A stretch of 37,562 bases of DNA from an uncultured Butyrivibrio sp. (lineage in GTDB: Bacteria > Bacillota > Clostridia > Lachnospirales > Lachnospiraceae): assembly GCA_946404845.1 (NCBI GenBank), contig CAMJFD010000004.1, forward strand, positions 1-37,562, read 5' to 3'. How positions within the stretch are numbered: the stretch's first letter is position 1; each line of letters starts with the position of its first letter. This document shows, piece after piece, positions 27,459-37,562 of this stretch. The position numbers were made by a program, and so were the translations under genes. The notes below the pieces were generated by a model. That model saw nothing but the letters and a program-made list of their open reading frames with translations. It ran no database searches and had not been told where the DNA came from.

Positions 27459-27940
27459 ATTATTTTTTCAGGCCTACCTACAGCCCTTATTACATAATTA
27501 CCATTTTCGGGATAAAAAATTACAGTTCTACCATAATTTGCTCCAGTATCCTGGGCCAGTACAGGAATATTTAGTTCTTTTAATTTCTTAAGGGATGCTT
27601 CTACGTTCCTATCACCAACTCTCATAGTTGAATTACTGGACTGAAATGCAAACATCTGGGCTCCGCCTGCTATCTTGGCTACAAGTCTTGTTCTGTTCGC
27701 ACCCTTGGCAACAACTCTTTTTACGAGTTCTTCTATACCTGTATCTGCAAATTTTGGTATGTTGGAGTTGCTCTTAATCTCCTTGGAATCAGGTAGCATA
27801 ATATGAGCAAGACCTCCTATCTTGGTAACCGGATCACGTACTGCGATACCGACACAAGAACCAAGTCCCAAAGTAGTAATCCCATCAGGGCTAACACATA
27901 TATTCAGATCGGCCATTCCAACCTTTATAATCTGACTCAT
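27455..27940 (-). CDS. cheD: Chemoreceptor glutamine deamidase CheD (start re-set to MSQIIKVGMADLN)
   Basis: TLGLGSCVGIAVRD...GLAHIMLPDS...KIAGGAQMF; AGGAGC RBS. Confidence 0.95.
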   Translation of the reverse strand: MSQIIKVGMADLNICVSPDGITTLGLGSCVGIAVRDPVTKIGGLAHIMLPDSKEIKSNSNIPKFADTGIEELVKRVVAKGANRTRLVAKIAGGAQMFAFQSSNSTMRVGDRNVEASLKKLKELNIPVLAQDTGANYGRTVIFYPENGNYVIRAVGRPEKII

Positions 27941-27965
27941 TACTAGCTCCTTTTCGTCAGTGTCA

Positions 27966-28592
27966 TCATACGCTACCCATACCGAGTGACTGCAAGATCT
28001 TATTATAACCTTCCATATCAGGTAGTAATATAAAGTAACCATTAAGCTTCATCTCATCAAAGAACATCGTCTCAATGAGCAGAATCTTGTCACCCATCAT
28101 ACCAAATTCAATCGCTGGTACACTCAAAATAGCGCCTGCCATATCAATGGCTACAAAAGGAACAGATGGTATCATCTTAAGGTTTGTCATCATAGACAGT
28201 GAATTCAGATATGAACCTGTAATGATATTACCCACCTCTTTCATTGCAGATAATTCAACATCAGTAAATGGTTCATCATCAGCTTTTGATTCCTGTCCCA
28301 TAAGAATATCTACCAAATGTCTTGCTGCGGTCTGTCCAAGGAGGAACATGATACTTCCGTTAATATCTCCTTCTACGCCAAGATATATTCCGGCCATTAT
28401 CTGCTCGGCTCCGCCCATAAGATCACCAACATCTTTGAAATCAAGGAGTCTAACCTGAGGGACAGACATGTCAACCTTTGTATTAAGCATCTGTGCCAGG
28501 GCCGTTGTAGCATTTCCGGCACCGATATTACCCAGTTCCTTGAGAACGTCAAAATAATTACTGGACAGTTCGTCCAAACTCATTTCACCCAC
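27966..28592 (-). CDS. cheC: CheY-P phosphatase CheC
   Basis: DVLKELGNIGAGNATTALAQML and DVELSAMKEVGNIITGSYLNSL, the two CheC active-site repeats. Confidence 0.94.
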   Translation of the reverse strand: MGEMSLDELSSNYFDVLKELGNIGAGNATTALAQMLNTKVDMSVPQVRLLDFKDVGDLMGGAEQIMAGIYLGVEGDINGSIMFLLGQTAARHLVDILMGQESKADDEPFTDVELSAMKEVGNIITGSYLNSLSMMTNLKMIPSVPFVAIDMAGAILSVPAIEFGMMGDKILLIETMFFDEMKLNGYFILLPDMEGYNKILQSLGMGSV

Positions 28593-28622
28593 TATAGAGA
28601 CCTCCTTAATAAGTATTATTGT

Positions 28623-29108
28623 TTACTGTGCCTTCTCTTTTACTTCTTTTTCATTCTCTACAGCTTCAAGATCAAGTATTGAAACAAGTCCGTTCTCATG
28701 ATGACCTACGCCACTAATGAATGTAGCATTCTTTTCTTTATTCTTGCCATCATAGCCTACCTTTTCAATGTTATCAGTAGACAATGTAAGTACCTGATTA
28801 ACCTGATCTACTATAATGCCTATTAAGTCACCCTCAGATGCTTTGAGAATAATAATTCTGGTCTTATCTGTAATCTCATCATCCTCAATTCCCATCTTAC
28901 GTCTAAGGCTCATAACAGGAACTATCTCGCCTCGAATATTAATAACGCCCTTTAGATAGTCTTCAACCTGAGGAACTCTGGTTATCTGCTGCATCCTAAC
29001 GATGTTATCAATGTACTTGATATCTATTCCATATGCCTCGTCGCCGAGTCTAATTACTATAAATTGAATAAGTTCACCTACATCGGTGTTATCTCTTAAT
29101 TCGTTCAT
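28623..29108 (-). CDS. cheW: Chemotaxis coupling protein CheW
   Basis: FIVIRLGDEAYGIDIKYIDNIVRMQQITRVPQVEDYLKGVINIRGEIVPVMSLRRKMG. Confidence 0.96.
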   Translation of the reverse strand: MNELRDNTDVGELIQFIVIRLGDEAYGIDIKYIDNIVRMQQITRVPQVEDYLKGVINIRGEIVPVMSLRRKMGIEDDEITDKTRIIILKASEGDLIGIIVDQVNQVLTLSTDNIEKVGYDGKNKEKNATFISGVGHHENGLVSILDLEAVENEKEVKEKAQ

Positions 29109-29151
29109 AATCTACTCCTTTGATATTGTGAATCAAAACCATAAGTATCGC

Positions 29152-31296
29152 TTAAACAAGTGCGTTAGTATCAAGAATAAGAGCAATTTCACCATCACCA
29201 AGGATAGTAGCACCGCTTATCATTCTGCACTTATTAATGTACTTACCAAGAGGCTTAATAACGATTTCCTGCTGTCCCATAAGTTCATCAATTACAAGAC
29301 CTACGAACTTCTCACCCTTCTTGGTGATAACAACAACCAGGTCTTCATCTGGTGCCTTTTCACTTTCAATATCAAGAGCTTCATTAAGTCTAAGTATAGG
29401 AGTAACATTACCACGAAGGTTTATTACTTCCTTATTCTCTACGAACTTAATATCTTGAGGTGAAATATCTTCAATACTCTGAATTGAATCAAGAGGTATA
29501 GCATATTTCTCATTACCAACTACAACCATCAGTGCCTGAATAATAGCAAGTGTAAGTGGCAGTCTGATAATCCATGTAGATCCTTCGCCAAGTTTGGTCT
29601 TAACTTCAACTTCACCACTAATAGATTCAACTTTAGACTTAACTACATCAAGTCCTACACCTCTACCAGAAATTTCAGATACCTGCTTAGCCGTAGAGAA
29701 TCCAGGGTGGAATAGTAACTCAACAGCCTGCTTCTCAGTAAGAGTATCAGCCTGTTCACGGCTTAGAACACCCTTCTCTACTGCTTTATTCTTAACTGCT
29801 TCTGCATCAATACCGTTACCATCATCACCAACTTCGATAACTACGCTGTTACCGTCCTGGAATGCATGCAGGAAAATCTGACCTGCTTCTGGCTTGCCTC
29901 TCTCTGCACGAAGCTCTGGATCTGATTCAATACCATGGTCAGCACTATTTCTAAGAAGATGCATAAGAGGATCACCGATTTCATCTACAACGGTTCTATC
30001 CATTTCTGTATCTTCACCAGTCATTGTCAGTTCCATCTTCTTGTTAAGAGACTTTGTAAGATCTCTGATCATTCTTGGGAACTTCTGAACAACGCTTTCA
30101 ATAGGTACCATTCGAACTTTCATGACTGATTCATGAAGGTTTGTTGTAACACTTTCAAGATATTCTATCTGTTCATTAACATTAGAATCTCCGCTCATGC
30201 CTGATGTATTAGCTGCTGATATAAGTGAGTTCTTGGCAATAATAAGCTCACTTACAAGGTTCATCAGAACATCCAGCTTTTCAATATCTACACGAACTGT
30301 TCTATTAACAACTGGCTTACCAGCTGGCTTCTTGCCACCTCCTGCAGGTGCTGCTGCAGCTTCTTTCTTAGGAGCTGGTGCAGGTGCTGCTGCCGGAGCT
30401 GCGGCTGGTGCAGGTGCAGGTGCTGCTGCAGCTGCTGGTGCTGCTGCGGTTGCTGGAGCTGCTGCCTCTGCTGGCGCTGCTGTTTTATTAGGATCATAAT
30501 CTTCAACTTCACAGTCTTCGATTTCAGAAACGCTCTTTACTATTTCTTTAATTTTATCTTTTTCTTCTTCTGTGGAAATAATAAGACTAAATTCAAATTC
30601 AAACTTCTCATCTTCTATATCTTGAGCTGATGGTTCAGAAATAATAATCTCACCAACTTCTTCTATACCCTTAAATACAAGAAATGCTCTTGCTGCTTTA
30701 AGAATACAAGACTCCTGAACTTTGACATTCAAACCATATACTTTTTTGCCCTGAGACAAAGAGTCTTCCACATTAGACTTAGCATCATCATCAAGCTTAA
30801 TAGCCATATATCCTGTAGCATCTGCTGCATCTGCTGCTGGAGCATCTGCTGCTGGTGCTGCTGCATCTGCTGCTGGCGCTGCTGCGGCTGCTGGTGCTGC
30901 ACCTCCGCCACTCTTACCAGCTCTGATATCCGCCAGAGCCTGGATCAGATGTGCATTCTCTTCATCACCTTCTGACTGTGTTTCTGTTACATTATCAACA
31001 TATGCCTGAATAGCATCGAGACACTGGAACAGAGTATCAATCATACTGCTTTCGATCTTAAGTGTACCGTTACGAACATCAGAGAATACATCCTCCATGT
31101 CATGTGTCAGCTGCTGCATATGAGTAAATCCCATTGTACCAGCCATACCCTTCATAGAGTGTGCTGCTCTGAATATCTCATTGACACAATCCTCATTATT
31201 AGGATCGTCTTCGAGCTGCATAATACTGTCATTCAGATTCTGAATGTGTTCCTTTGCTTCGTCCAGAAAGACTCCAAGATACTGAGAAACATCCAT
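29152..31296 (-). CDS. cheA: Chemotaxis histidine kinase CheA
   Basis: HPt FRAAHSMKGMAGTMG, HATPase LLRNSADHGIE, CheW-like C-terminus; Ala/Pro linkers around the P2-like region. Confidence 0.97.
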   Translation of the reverse strand: MDVSQYLGVFLDEAKEHIQNLNDSIMQLEDDPNNEDCVNEIFRAAHSMKGMAGTMGFTHMQQLTHDMEDVFSDVRNGTLKIESSMIDTLFQCLDAIQAYVDNVTETQSEGDEENAHLIQALADIRAGKSGGGAAPAAAAAPAADAAAPAADAPAADAADATGYMAIKLDDDAKSNVEDSLSQGKKVYGLNVKVQESCILKAARAFLVFKGIEEVGEIIISEPSAQDIEDEKFEFEFSLIISTEEEKDKIKEIVKSVSEIEDCEVEDYDPNKTAAPAEAAAPATAAAPAAAAAPAPAPAAAPAAAPAPAPKKEAAAAPAGGGKKPAGKPVVNRTVRVDIEKLDVLMNLVSELIIAKNSLISAANTSGMSGDSNVNEQIEYLESVTTNLHESVMKVRMVPIESVVQKFPRMIRDLTKSLNKKMELTMTGEDTEMDRTVVDEIGDPLMHLLRNSADHGIESDPELRAERGKPEAGQIFLHAFQDGNSVVIEVGDDGNGIDAEAVKNKAVEKGVLSREQADTLTEKQAVELLFHPGFSTAKQVSEISGRGVGLDVVKSKVESISGEVEVKTKLGEGSTWIIRLPLTLAIIQALMVVVGNEKYAIPLDSIQSIEDISPQDIKFVENKEVINLRGNVTPILRLNEALDIESEKAPDEDLVVVITKKGEKFVGLVIDELMGQQEIVIKPLGKYINKCRMISGATILGDGEIALILDTNALV

Positions 31297-31380
31297 ATCC
31301 CTTTTACCTCCATTAAGATAACCTTTTGGGAAAAACAGAATGAAGGCAAAAAAGAAAGGATGTTTTTTTATCTCATCATT

Positions 31381-32448
31381 TTATTTTACGCCAACATTCA
31401 TTATAATTTCCTGAGCGATGTCATCAAGTTTAATAACCTGATCTACAAGCCCAGCTGTTGCCACTGCTTTAGGCATGCCATAAACTGTACAGGAATCCTG
31501 ATCCTGCCCTATAACATGCACTTTCTTTTTGGATTTAAGATTCTTAATTCCCTCTGTTCCGTCGGCCCCCATGCCTGTGAGAACTACACAACAGATCTCA
31601 TCATAATCTGAATCCATCAGCGACTCATACATGAAGTTGGCACATGGTCTTACACCTTCTCGTGTAGGTCCGTCAACATAATGTATTGTATGCTTTCCAC
31701 CTGAAGTAATTACATGCATATGTTTACCGCCTTTTGCCAAATAGACGGTGCCAGCCTGAAGAACGTCTCCCTCAGCGGCTTCCTTAACGGTCACATCACT
31801 TAGAGAATCAAGCCTCTCAGCAAGTGATGCTGTGAATCCTTCCGGCATATGCTGTACCAGAACTACTGGTGTTTTCAGATTCTTAGGTAACTTTGGTATT
31901 ACTGATTGAAGTGCTCTTGGACCACCTGTGGAACTTGCTATTGCTACAATCTTGTTACCAGTAACTTTGCTGGCATGCTTGCTTACAATTTCCACCATCT
32001 TCTTGGAGGCTTTGATATCCTCAATAGAAAATGCTTTGCTGGTAGGCGCTTTACTTTCACAAACAGCTGCAAGTGTATTTATGAACTGTTTCATAAAAGC
32101 TTCACCTTTACAATCAGAAGCCCTGTCTGGTTTATGTACAAAATCTAGCGCTCCAAGTTCAAGTGCATCCATTGTTACTTTGGCGCCTTCTTTGGTGTCA
32201 GTACTTGACATCATAACCTTGGCTCTGATTTTGTTTTTGTTAAGTTCCTTCAGAAGTGTTATACCATCCATCTTCGGCATATTAACATCAAGTACTACCG
32301 CATCGTATGATTTCTTCTTAAGGATTTCCAGTGCTTCTGCACCATCTTTAGCTGTATCTTCAACCGTAAATCTTGAATCCGATTTAATAATATCACCCAA
32401 AACAGTTCTCATAAGTGCAGAGTCATCAACAATAAGTATACGTTTCAT
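31381..32448 (-). CDS. cheB: Chemotaxis methylesterase CheB
   Basis: Receiver ILIVDDSALMRTVL...VVLDVNMPKMDG; esterase IASSTGGPRALQSVIPKLP, LTGMGADGTEG. Confidence 0.97.
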   Translation of the reverse strand: MKRILIVDDSALMRTVLGDIIKSDSRFTVEDTAKDGAEALEILKKKSYDAVVLDVNMPKMDGITLLKELNKNKIRAKVMMSSTDTKEGAKVTMDALELGALDFVHKPDRASDCKGEAFMKQFINTLAAVCESKAPTSKAFSIEDIKASKKMVEIVSKHASKVTGNKIVAIASSTGGPRALQSVIPKLPKNLKTPVVLVQHMPEGFTASLAERLDSLSDVTVKEAAEGDVLQAGTVYLAKGGKHMHVITSGGKHTIHYVDGPTREGVRPCANFMYESLMDSDYDEICCVVLTGMGADGTEGIKNLKSKKKVHVIGQDQDSCTVYGMPKAVATAGLVDQVIKLDDIAQEIIMNVGVK

Positions 32449-32541
32449 ATCAACCTCGTTCCTAGCCTTGTTTTATAAGGCTTTCAGCATATTGTATGTA
32501 ATAATTAAAAGAAAATGAAATAATTCTTGATTTTTTCTAAT

Positions 32542-33264
32542 TCACGTTTGTTTCTTTCTGATTTTACGTTCTTCTTCAAAGATATAATGTATTATATCTT
32601 CTCTTGAAGTCTCATCTATATACATATATTGAATACGATGTTCAAAGAGTCCCGGACGGCTTTCCAGTTCTCTTACCTTAAGTACCTGACATACCATTTC
32701 ATAATCTTTATTATTGGCATTGTCCGGCAGCCTGTACGTACAATAAATTGTACTACCTTCTTCATATTGGAAGTTGGCTACGAATCTAAGACCGCCTCCA
32801 CTTATATCTACAACTACGCTTCTTTGCAGTGGTTTATTCTGTCCCAGCATATAGCTCCAGTTGTATCTGATTGCATTAACTTCATCATCAGTAAATATTC
32901 TGGACCTTAGTTCCAGAGCGCAACTGAATCTGTAATATTCTCTTCTTTGAAGCTTCTGAATATTACTGGTCAGATCCAGTACCAGCATATAGATATTATT
33001 ACTTCTATATCTGTCAGATATCCTGCAATAACATTGGAAAAGACCTTTGTTACCATAGAAACAAAGGCTGTATTCTCCATCCACAGGCAGTAGCACTAGT
33101 TTGCCTTTATCCATAGGCATTAGCACTTCTATCCTGTCCTCGGATATGATATCTGTTATTTTGCTAAGGTATATCTTTTTGGTTCTCTGGTCATCATCCA
33201 TCCAGACTTTACCGTTAGCTTTTAATTCGACTCTGTTGCCAGGTGCAATATAATCCTCTAGCAT
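32542..33264 (-). CDS. PilZ-domain flagellar brake protein (YcgR-like)
   Basis: RREYYRFSCALELR ... VVVDISGGGLRFVANF PilZ signature. Confidence 0.87.
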   Translation of the reverse strand: MLEDYIAPGNRVELKANGKVWMDDDQRTKKIYLSKITDIISEDRIEVLMPMDKGKLVLLPVDGEYSLCFYGNKGLFQCYCRISDRYRSNNIYMLVLDLTSNIQKLQRREYYRFSCALELRSRIFTDDEVNAIRYNWSYMLGQNKPLQRSVVVDISGGGLRFVANFQYEEGSTIYCTYRLPDNANNKDYEMVCQVLKVRELESRPGLFEHRIQYMYIDETSREDIIHYIFEEERKIRKKQT

Positions 33265-33278
33265 TTAGTAACCCCCTG

Positions 33279-34178
33279 TTATGTCTGTGGCGAACTGTTG
33301 AGCTTTCTTTCTCTAATAATATGAGAAAAAAATGCTGCCATTCCACGAGGCTTAACCATTGCTGTTTCCCCTGGATTGGTCAGTCTGCCCGCTATATTTT
33401 CAAATGCTTTGGTCGACTTCGCATTAGGATATTCTATGGATACCGGTGACTGTTGCATTACGCCCTTGGCCAGATACGGATCCTGCGGAATTGCGCCTAA
33501 ATACGTAAGTGGTAGTTTCTGATATCTTGCAACAACAGCATTTAACTTGTTAAATAACTGCTGCCCTTCCTCATCTGAAGAAACTCTGTTAGAGACAACT
33601 TTTATCTCCGTATTCTCCTTGGAGAATCTTGGATACTGATTAAGTGCCTTTAAAAGAGAATATGAATCAGTAATAGAGGTTGGTTCTGGTGTTGTTACAA
33701 GAATAATTTCACCACTGGCTACCAGAAATTCAAGAACTGCATTAGAGATTCCGGCTCCAGTGTCTATAATAATAGTATCGGCTATTGCATCGAGTTCAGC
33801 AAGATTTACAATTATATAAACTAAATAGTCTCTACTAAGATTATACATTCCCGATATTCCAGAACCGCCGGATATAAAGCCTACATCCATTGGTCCCCAT
33901 GTTATTACATCTTTTATATTTTTTCCCTGATATATAAGGTCTGAAAGATTGTGTTTAGGTATAGTTCCAAACATTATCTCTATATTGGCAAGGCCAAAAT
34001 CTGCATCAAGGATAACTACTCTCTGTCCTAGTCTTCTGAACTGGATGGCAAGGTTAATGGCTACATTAGACTTACCAACCCCTCCTTTACCGCTCGTTAC
34101 AGTAATAACTCTTGCAAGTGGTCTATGCGGAGTATTAGAGGCTTTGATTATATTCCTAAGCTGTTCTGCCTGATCCAT
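33279..34178 (-). CDS. flhG: MinD/ParA-like flagellar number regulator FlhG
   Basis: VITVTSGKGGVGKSNVAINLA; directly downstream of flhF. Confidence 0.92.
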   Translation of the reverse strand: MDQAEQLRNIIKASNTPHRPLARVITVTSGKGGVGKSNVAINLAIQFRRLGQRVVILDADFGLANIEIMFGTIPKHNLSDLIYQGKNIKDVITWGPMDVGFISGGSGISGMYNLSRDYLVYIIVNLAELDAIADTIIIDTGAGISNAVLEFLVASGEIILVTTPEPTSITDSYSLLKALNQYPRFSKENTEIKVVSNRVSSDEEGQQLFNKLNAVVARYQKLPLTYLGAIPQDPYLAKGVMQQSPVSIEYPNAKSTKAFENIAGRLTNPGETAMVKPRGMAAFFSHIIRERKLNSSPQT

Positions 34179-34204
34179 ATAAGTTCACCCCACTTAATCT
34201 TATA

Positions 34205-35530
34205 CTAGTTGCGGTTTTTTTTCCTAGCTTCACTCTTAGAATCATCACTATTACCGTTATGACCTCCAAGAAGCCCCTTCACTATCTTTTGAGCATCGAA
34301 TACCGCAATATCATCTGGTACGTTCTGTCCATTTGTTATATAGGACATAGGTGCACCTGTATGCATCTTGATATTATACAGATTACCGGCAGCTGCTGTT
34401 TCATCCATCTTGGTAAAAATAAGCTTGTAGCTCACCATTTCAGAATAAGCATCTACTATTTCAATAAGGTCTCTGTACTTGGTAGTGGCACTAAGTACCA
34501 GGAAATTCTCGCAATCCATTATTTCCTGAAGTGTCCTTATGAACTTCTGAGTATTATCTCTCTGTTCTTTATTATTAAGAGGATGCCCAGCTGTATCTAC
34601 CATCAGATAGTCGTAATCCTTGAAATCCTCTGCAGCCTGCTTCATTTCATCTATTGAATAGATAACTCTAAATGGAATCTCCAGAATAGATGCATATGTA
34701 CGCAGCTGCTCTGCTGCAGCAATACGATATGTGTCAATAGTTACAAGCGCAACCTTCTTTTTCTGATTCAGATACAGATCAGAAGCAAGCTTGGCTATTG
34801 TAGTAGTCTTACCTACACCTGTAGGTCCTATAAATATTTCTGCTCTCTGAACACCTTCAGATGGAGCTATGACCTCAGGCTTACCAAATTTCAAAACCAT
34901 TTTCTGATATACATTTTCAAGCGCATATTGAAGTGGTGTATTAGGTTTACTTACCTTTTCCACCTCATCTGTAAGCTGATTGGCATAAATTTCATCAACT
35001 TCATTTTCCAGAAGAGTGTTATAGAGTACTTTAATAAAGGAAAGAGTCTCTTCAGAAGCTTCATTTTTACCAACGGTAACTTCTCCATGTCGCTCCTCAT
35101 TCTTTTTAACTTCTTCCTCTATCTTGTCTTCCTTCTCAGGCTTTAATATATTCTGCTCTAAAAGGTTATGCAGATTATCAAGTTTTTCTTCAATAATGCT
35201 GCTTTCATCAACCTTTCGGCTTTCATTTTCTTTGACCTTAAGAGGTGGCAGTACACCTTCATTCTGAGCCTTTATGAGCTGATCCCCAACTCCTGATAGT
35301 CCATTAGGCGTCAATACCTTGGTAGGCTTAATAGCCTGCTGGTACGAAGATCTCTCATTCTCTTCCTCAAGCGCTACTGTTACCTCAATTTTCTGTGGCT
35401 TCAAGAATGCAAAAAATCCGCTGTTTTTAACAGGCCTTACATTCATAATAACGATCCCTGGCCCCAACTCTTTTTTGGCATCTTCTGTAGCTTCTAATTC
35501 GGTCCTGGCTGTAAATTTTTTTATAATCAT
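34205..35530 (-). CDS. flhF: Flagellar SRP-like GTPase FlhF
   Basis: IFIGPTGVGKTTTIAKLASDLYL, VALVTIDTYRIAAAEQLRTYA, MVDTAGHPLNN, LIFTKMDETAAAGNL. Confidence 0.95.
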   Translation of the reverse strand: MIIKKFTARTELEATEDAKKELGPGIVIMNVRPVKNSGFFAFLKPQKIEVTVALEEENERSSYQQAIKPTKVLTPNGLSGVGDQLIKAQNEGVLPPLKVKENESRKVDESSIIEEKLDNLHNLLEQNILKPEKEDKIEEEVKKNEERHGEVTVGKNEASEETLSFIKVLYNTLLENEVDEIYANQLTDEVEKVSKPNTPLQYALENVYQKMVLKFGKPEVIAPSEGVQRAEIFIGPTGVGKTTTIAKLASDLYLNQKKKVALVTIDTYRIAAAEQLRTYASILEIPFRVIYSIDEMKQAAEDFKDYDYLMVDTAGHPLNNKEQRDNTQKFIRTLQEIMDCENFLVLSATTKYRDLIEIVDAYSEMVSYKLIFTKMDETAAAGNLYNIKMHTGAPMSYITNGQNVPDDIAVFDAQKIVKGLLGGHNGNSDDSKSEARKKNRN

Positions 35531-37562
35531 TTATGCAGTCACCATCCCCACTGATTGTAATTCAATATTTGACTCTACTTCGTTGTACGAAACTACGATC
35601 AGATCCTGATAATAATCCTCCGTCATTTTCTTAAAATACATTCTGACAATTGGCGATGTCATTATAATTGCGCTCTTACCTGCATCCTCAAGTTTCTTGG
35701 TCTGTTCACCAACAGATTTAAGGATTGCCTTTGTCCTTGCTGGATCAAGAGTAAGATAAGCACCTGTTTCTGTCTGCTTGACACTGTTCATGATTTCCTG
35801 TTCAATCTTAGGATCAAGAGTCAGTACGGTTGTTGTCTCTCCTGATATAAAATATTTATTTGATATTGCGCGCTTTAGACCCTGACGAACATATTCAGTA
35901 AGAATATCTGAATCATGGGTAGATGGCGCGTAATCAGCAAGCGTTTCAAATATAGTAACAAGGTCTCTTATCGATATTCCTTCTTTTAAGAGATTCTGTA
36001 ATACCTTCTCAATTTCACCCAGGCTCATCAGCTTAGGTACAAGTTCATCAACAAGTGCGCTGTGATTCTCCTTAAGGTTATTAACAAGATTCTGTACATC
36101 CTGTCTTGTAAGGAGTTCTGCTATATGCTGTCTGATGACCTCAGTCAGATGAGTTGCAATAATTGATGGTGGATCAACTACTGTATAACCAAAACTCTCT
36201 GCCCTTTCTCTCTGGCTCTCTGTAATCCAGATAGCTGGCAGATGGAATGAAGGTTCAAATGTAGGAATACCAGTAATTTCCTCTTCTACATGACCAGGAT
36301 TCATAGCCATGTAATGATCGAATAATATCTCTCCATCACTTATCTGTATACCTTTAATTTTAATGATATATTGATTAGGATTCAACTGAATATTATCACG
36401 TAGTCGAATAATAGGAACCACTGTACCAAGTTCAAGTGCTATCTGTCTTCTGATCATTACTACACGGTCCAGAAGGTCACCGCCCTGATTAACATCGGCA
36501 AGTGGAATAATTCCATAACCAAACTCAAGTTCAATAGGATCTACCTGCAATAGCGAATTGACATTTTCAGGTTGTCTTATTTCTTCCGCTTGCTGCTCTT
36601 CTTCTGTAGCTGCAGCCTCTTCTATCTTGGCTGTCTCAATAGTACCCTGCATCATTCTGGCAACTACTATGAATACCATTCCCATTCCTACATACAGAAC
36701 TGCCGGAAGTGGTGAGAATATACCAAGGAATGATACAACTCCGCCTACGAGATATAGTACCTTAGGCATACCAAAGAGCTGATCTATAAGTACATGTCCA
36801 AAATCTGCTTCTTTTGAACCCTTTGTAACAAGAATACCTGTACTAAGTGATATAAGAAGTGATGGGATTGATGATACAAGGCCATCACCCATGGTGAGGA
36901 TTGTGTATTTATCAACAGCAGCATTTAATTCAAGTCCCTGTCTTAAAACACCCATTATGATTCCACCAACAATATTAACACCGGTAATAATAAGGCCAGC
37001 AGTAGCATCACCTTTAACATACTTGGATGCACCATCCATAGCGCCAAAGAAACTCGCCTCATCCTGTATCTTCTGTCTTCTGAGTGATGCTTCTGCATCG
37101 TTTATAGCTCCAGTATTAAGATCCGCATCTATAGCCATCTGTTTACCAGGCATGGCATCAAGTGTGAATCTGGCTGATACTTCCGCTACTCTTTCAGAAC
37201 CTTTGTTAATAACCATGAACTGTACGATAACAAGAATAATGTAGACGATAATACCTACTATCAAATCATTACCACCAACGAATGAACCAAAAACCTGAAT
37301 AACTTTACCAGGATCACCTGATGTCAATATCAGTCTTGTTGATGAAATGTTAAGTGCAATTCTAAAAATTGTTGTGAACAGTAATATTGTCGGGAAATTA
37401 GACATATCCAGTACTTCTTTACAGAACATCGCTGTAAAAAGTATTACGAAGGACAAGCAAAAGTCGAACGCAAGCAGGATATCCATTAATGTATTCGGAA
37501 TAGGTATGATGAACATGACTACAGCTGCGACCAAATATAACGCAACGCCATAGTCATAAATT
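35531..37562 (-). CDS. flhA: Flagellar export protein FlhA, 5' end truncated by the window edge
   Basis: ILLFTTIFRIALNISSTRLIL, KQMAIDADLNTGAIND. The called start at 37534 is a TTG; the frame stays open to 37562 (...IYDYGVALYLVAAVVMF). Confidence 0.95.
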   Translation of the reverse strand, partial: IYDYGVALYLVAAVVMFIIPIPNTLMDILLAFDFCLSFVILFTAMFCKEVLDMSNFPTILLFTTIFRIALNISSTRLILTSGDPGKVIQVFGSFVGGNDLIVGIIVYIILVIVQFMVINKGSERVAEVSARFTLDAMPGKQMAIDADLNTGAINDAEASLRRQKIQDEASFFGAMDGASKYVKGDATAGLIITGVNIVGGIIMGVLRQGLELNAAVDKYTILTMGDGLVSSIPSLLISLSTGILVTKGSKEADFGHVLIDQLFGMPKVLYLVGGVVSFLGIFSPLPAVLYVGMGMVFIVVARMMQGTIETAKIEEAAATEEEQQAEEIRQPENVNSLLQVDPIELEFGYGIIPLADVNQGGDLLDRVVMIRRQIALELGTVVPIIRLRDNIQLNPNQYIIKIKGIQISDGEILFDHYMAMNPGHVEEEITGIPTFEPSFHLPAIWITESQRERAESFGYTVVDPPSIIATHLTEVIRQHIAELLTRQDVQNLVNNLKENHSALVDELVPKLMSLGEIEKVLQNLLKEGISIRDLVTIFETLADYAPSTHDSDILTEYVRQGLKRAISNKYFISGETTTVLTLDPKIEQEIMNSVKQTETGAYLTLDPARTKAILKSVGEQTKKLEDAGKSAIIMTSPIVRMYFKKMTEDYYQDLIVVSYNEVESNIELQSVGMVTA

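Noticed and set aside
27941-28042. N-terminal extension of CheD in the ORF track
   Set aside because: Overlaps the end of cheC; AGGAGC RBS precedes MSQIIKVGMADLN at 27940.
31928-32518. 196-aa plus-strand ORF
   Set aside because: Antisense to cheB; no recognisable domain.

Overview
The window is a chromosomal segment of a motile, low-GC Gram-positive bacterium. Gene content and order suggest Clostridia/Lachnospiraceae, but this is inference with no database search. Nearly all genes are on the minus strand. From high to low coordinates: the 3' part of a flagellar/chemotaxis operon (flhA partial at the edge, flhF, flhG, PilZ flagellar brake, cheB, cheA, cheW, cheC, cheD, small membrane protein, fliA, DUF342/FapA, small protein, long coiled-coil HTH protein, MltG/YceG-like protein); a lone plus-strand pair of small membrane proteins; rpsB-tsf; minC-minD-minE; a P-type ATPase with an overlapping MarR regulator; a small ORF coupled to a MecA-like adaptor; an RluF-like pseudouridine synthase; ligA. 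A Tn7-like tnsB-tnsC-tniQ module follows immediately downstream of ligA, then an MMPL/RND exporter and a partial secreted protein that the ORF track missed. The most unusual part is about 3.1-9.03 kb. There the tniQ reading frame is fused in-frame to the C-terminus of a Big_2/Ig-like surface protein. tnsB appears to have its N-terminus in another frame. A cluster of TGTTCGCACTATAATTA repeats abuts, and includes, the ligA stop codon. Other points are an in-frame TAA inside a small gene of the che operon, an identical 32-bp palindromic repeat at two distant loci (one copy forms the last codons and stop of the pseudouridine synthase), and a strong hairpin in the rpsB leader. No rRNA, tRNA or CRISPR array was seen.
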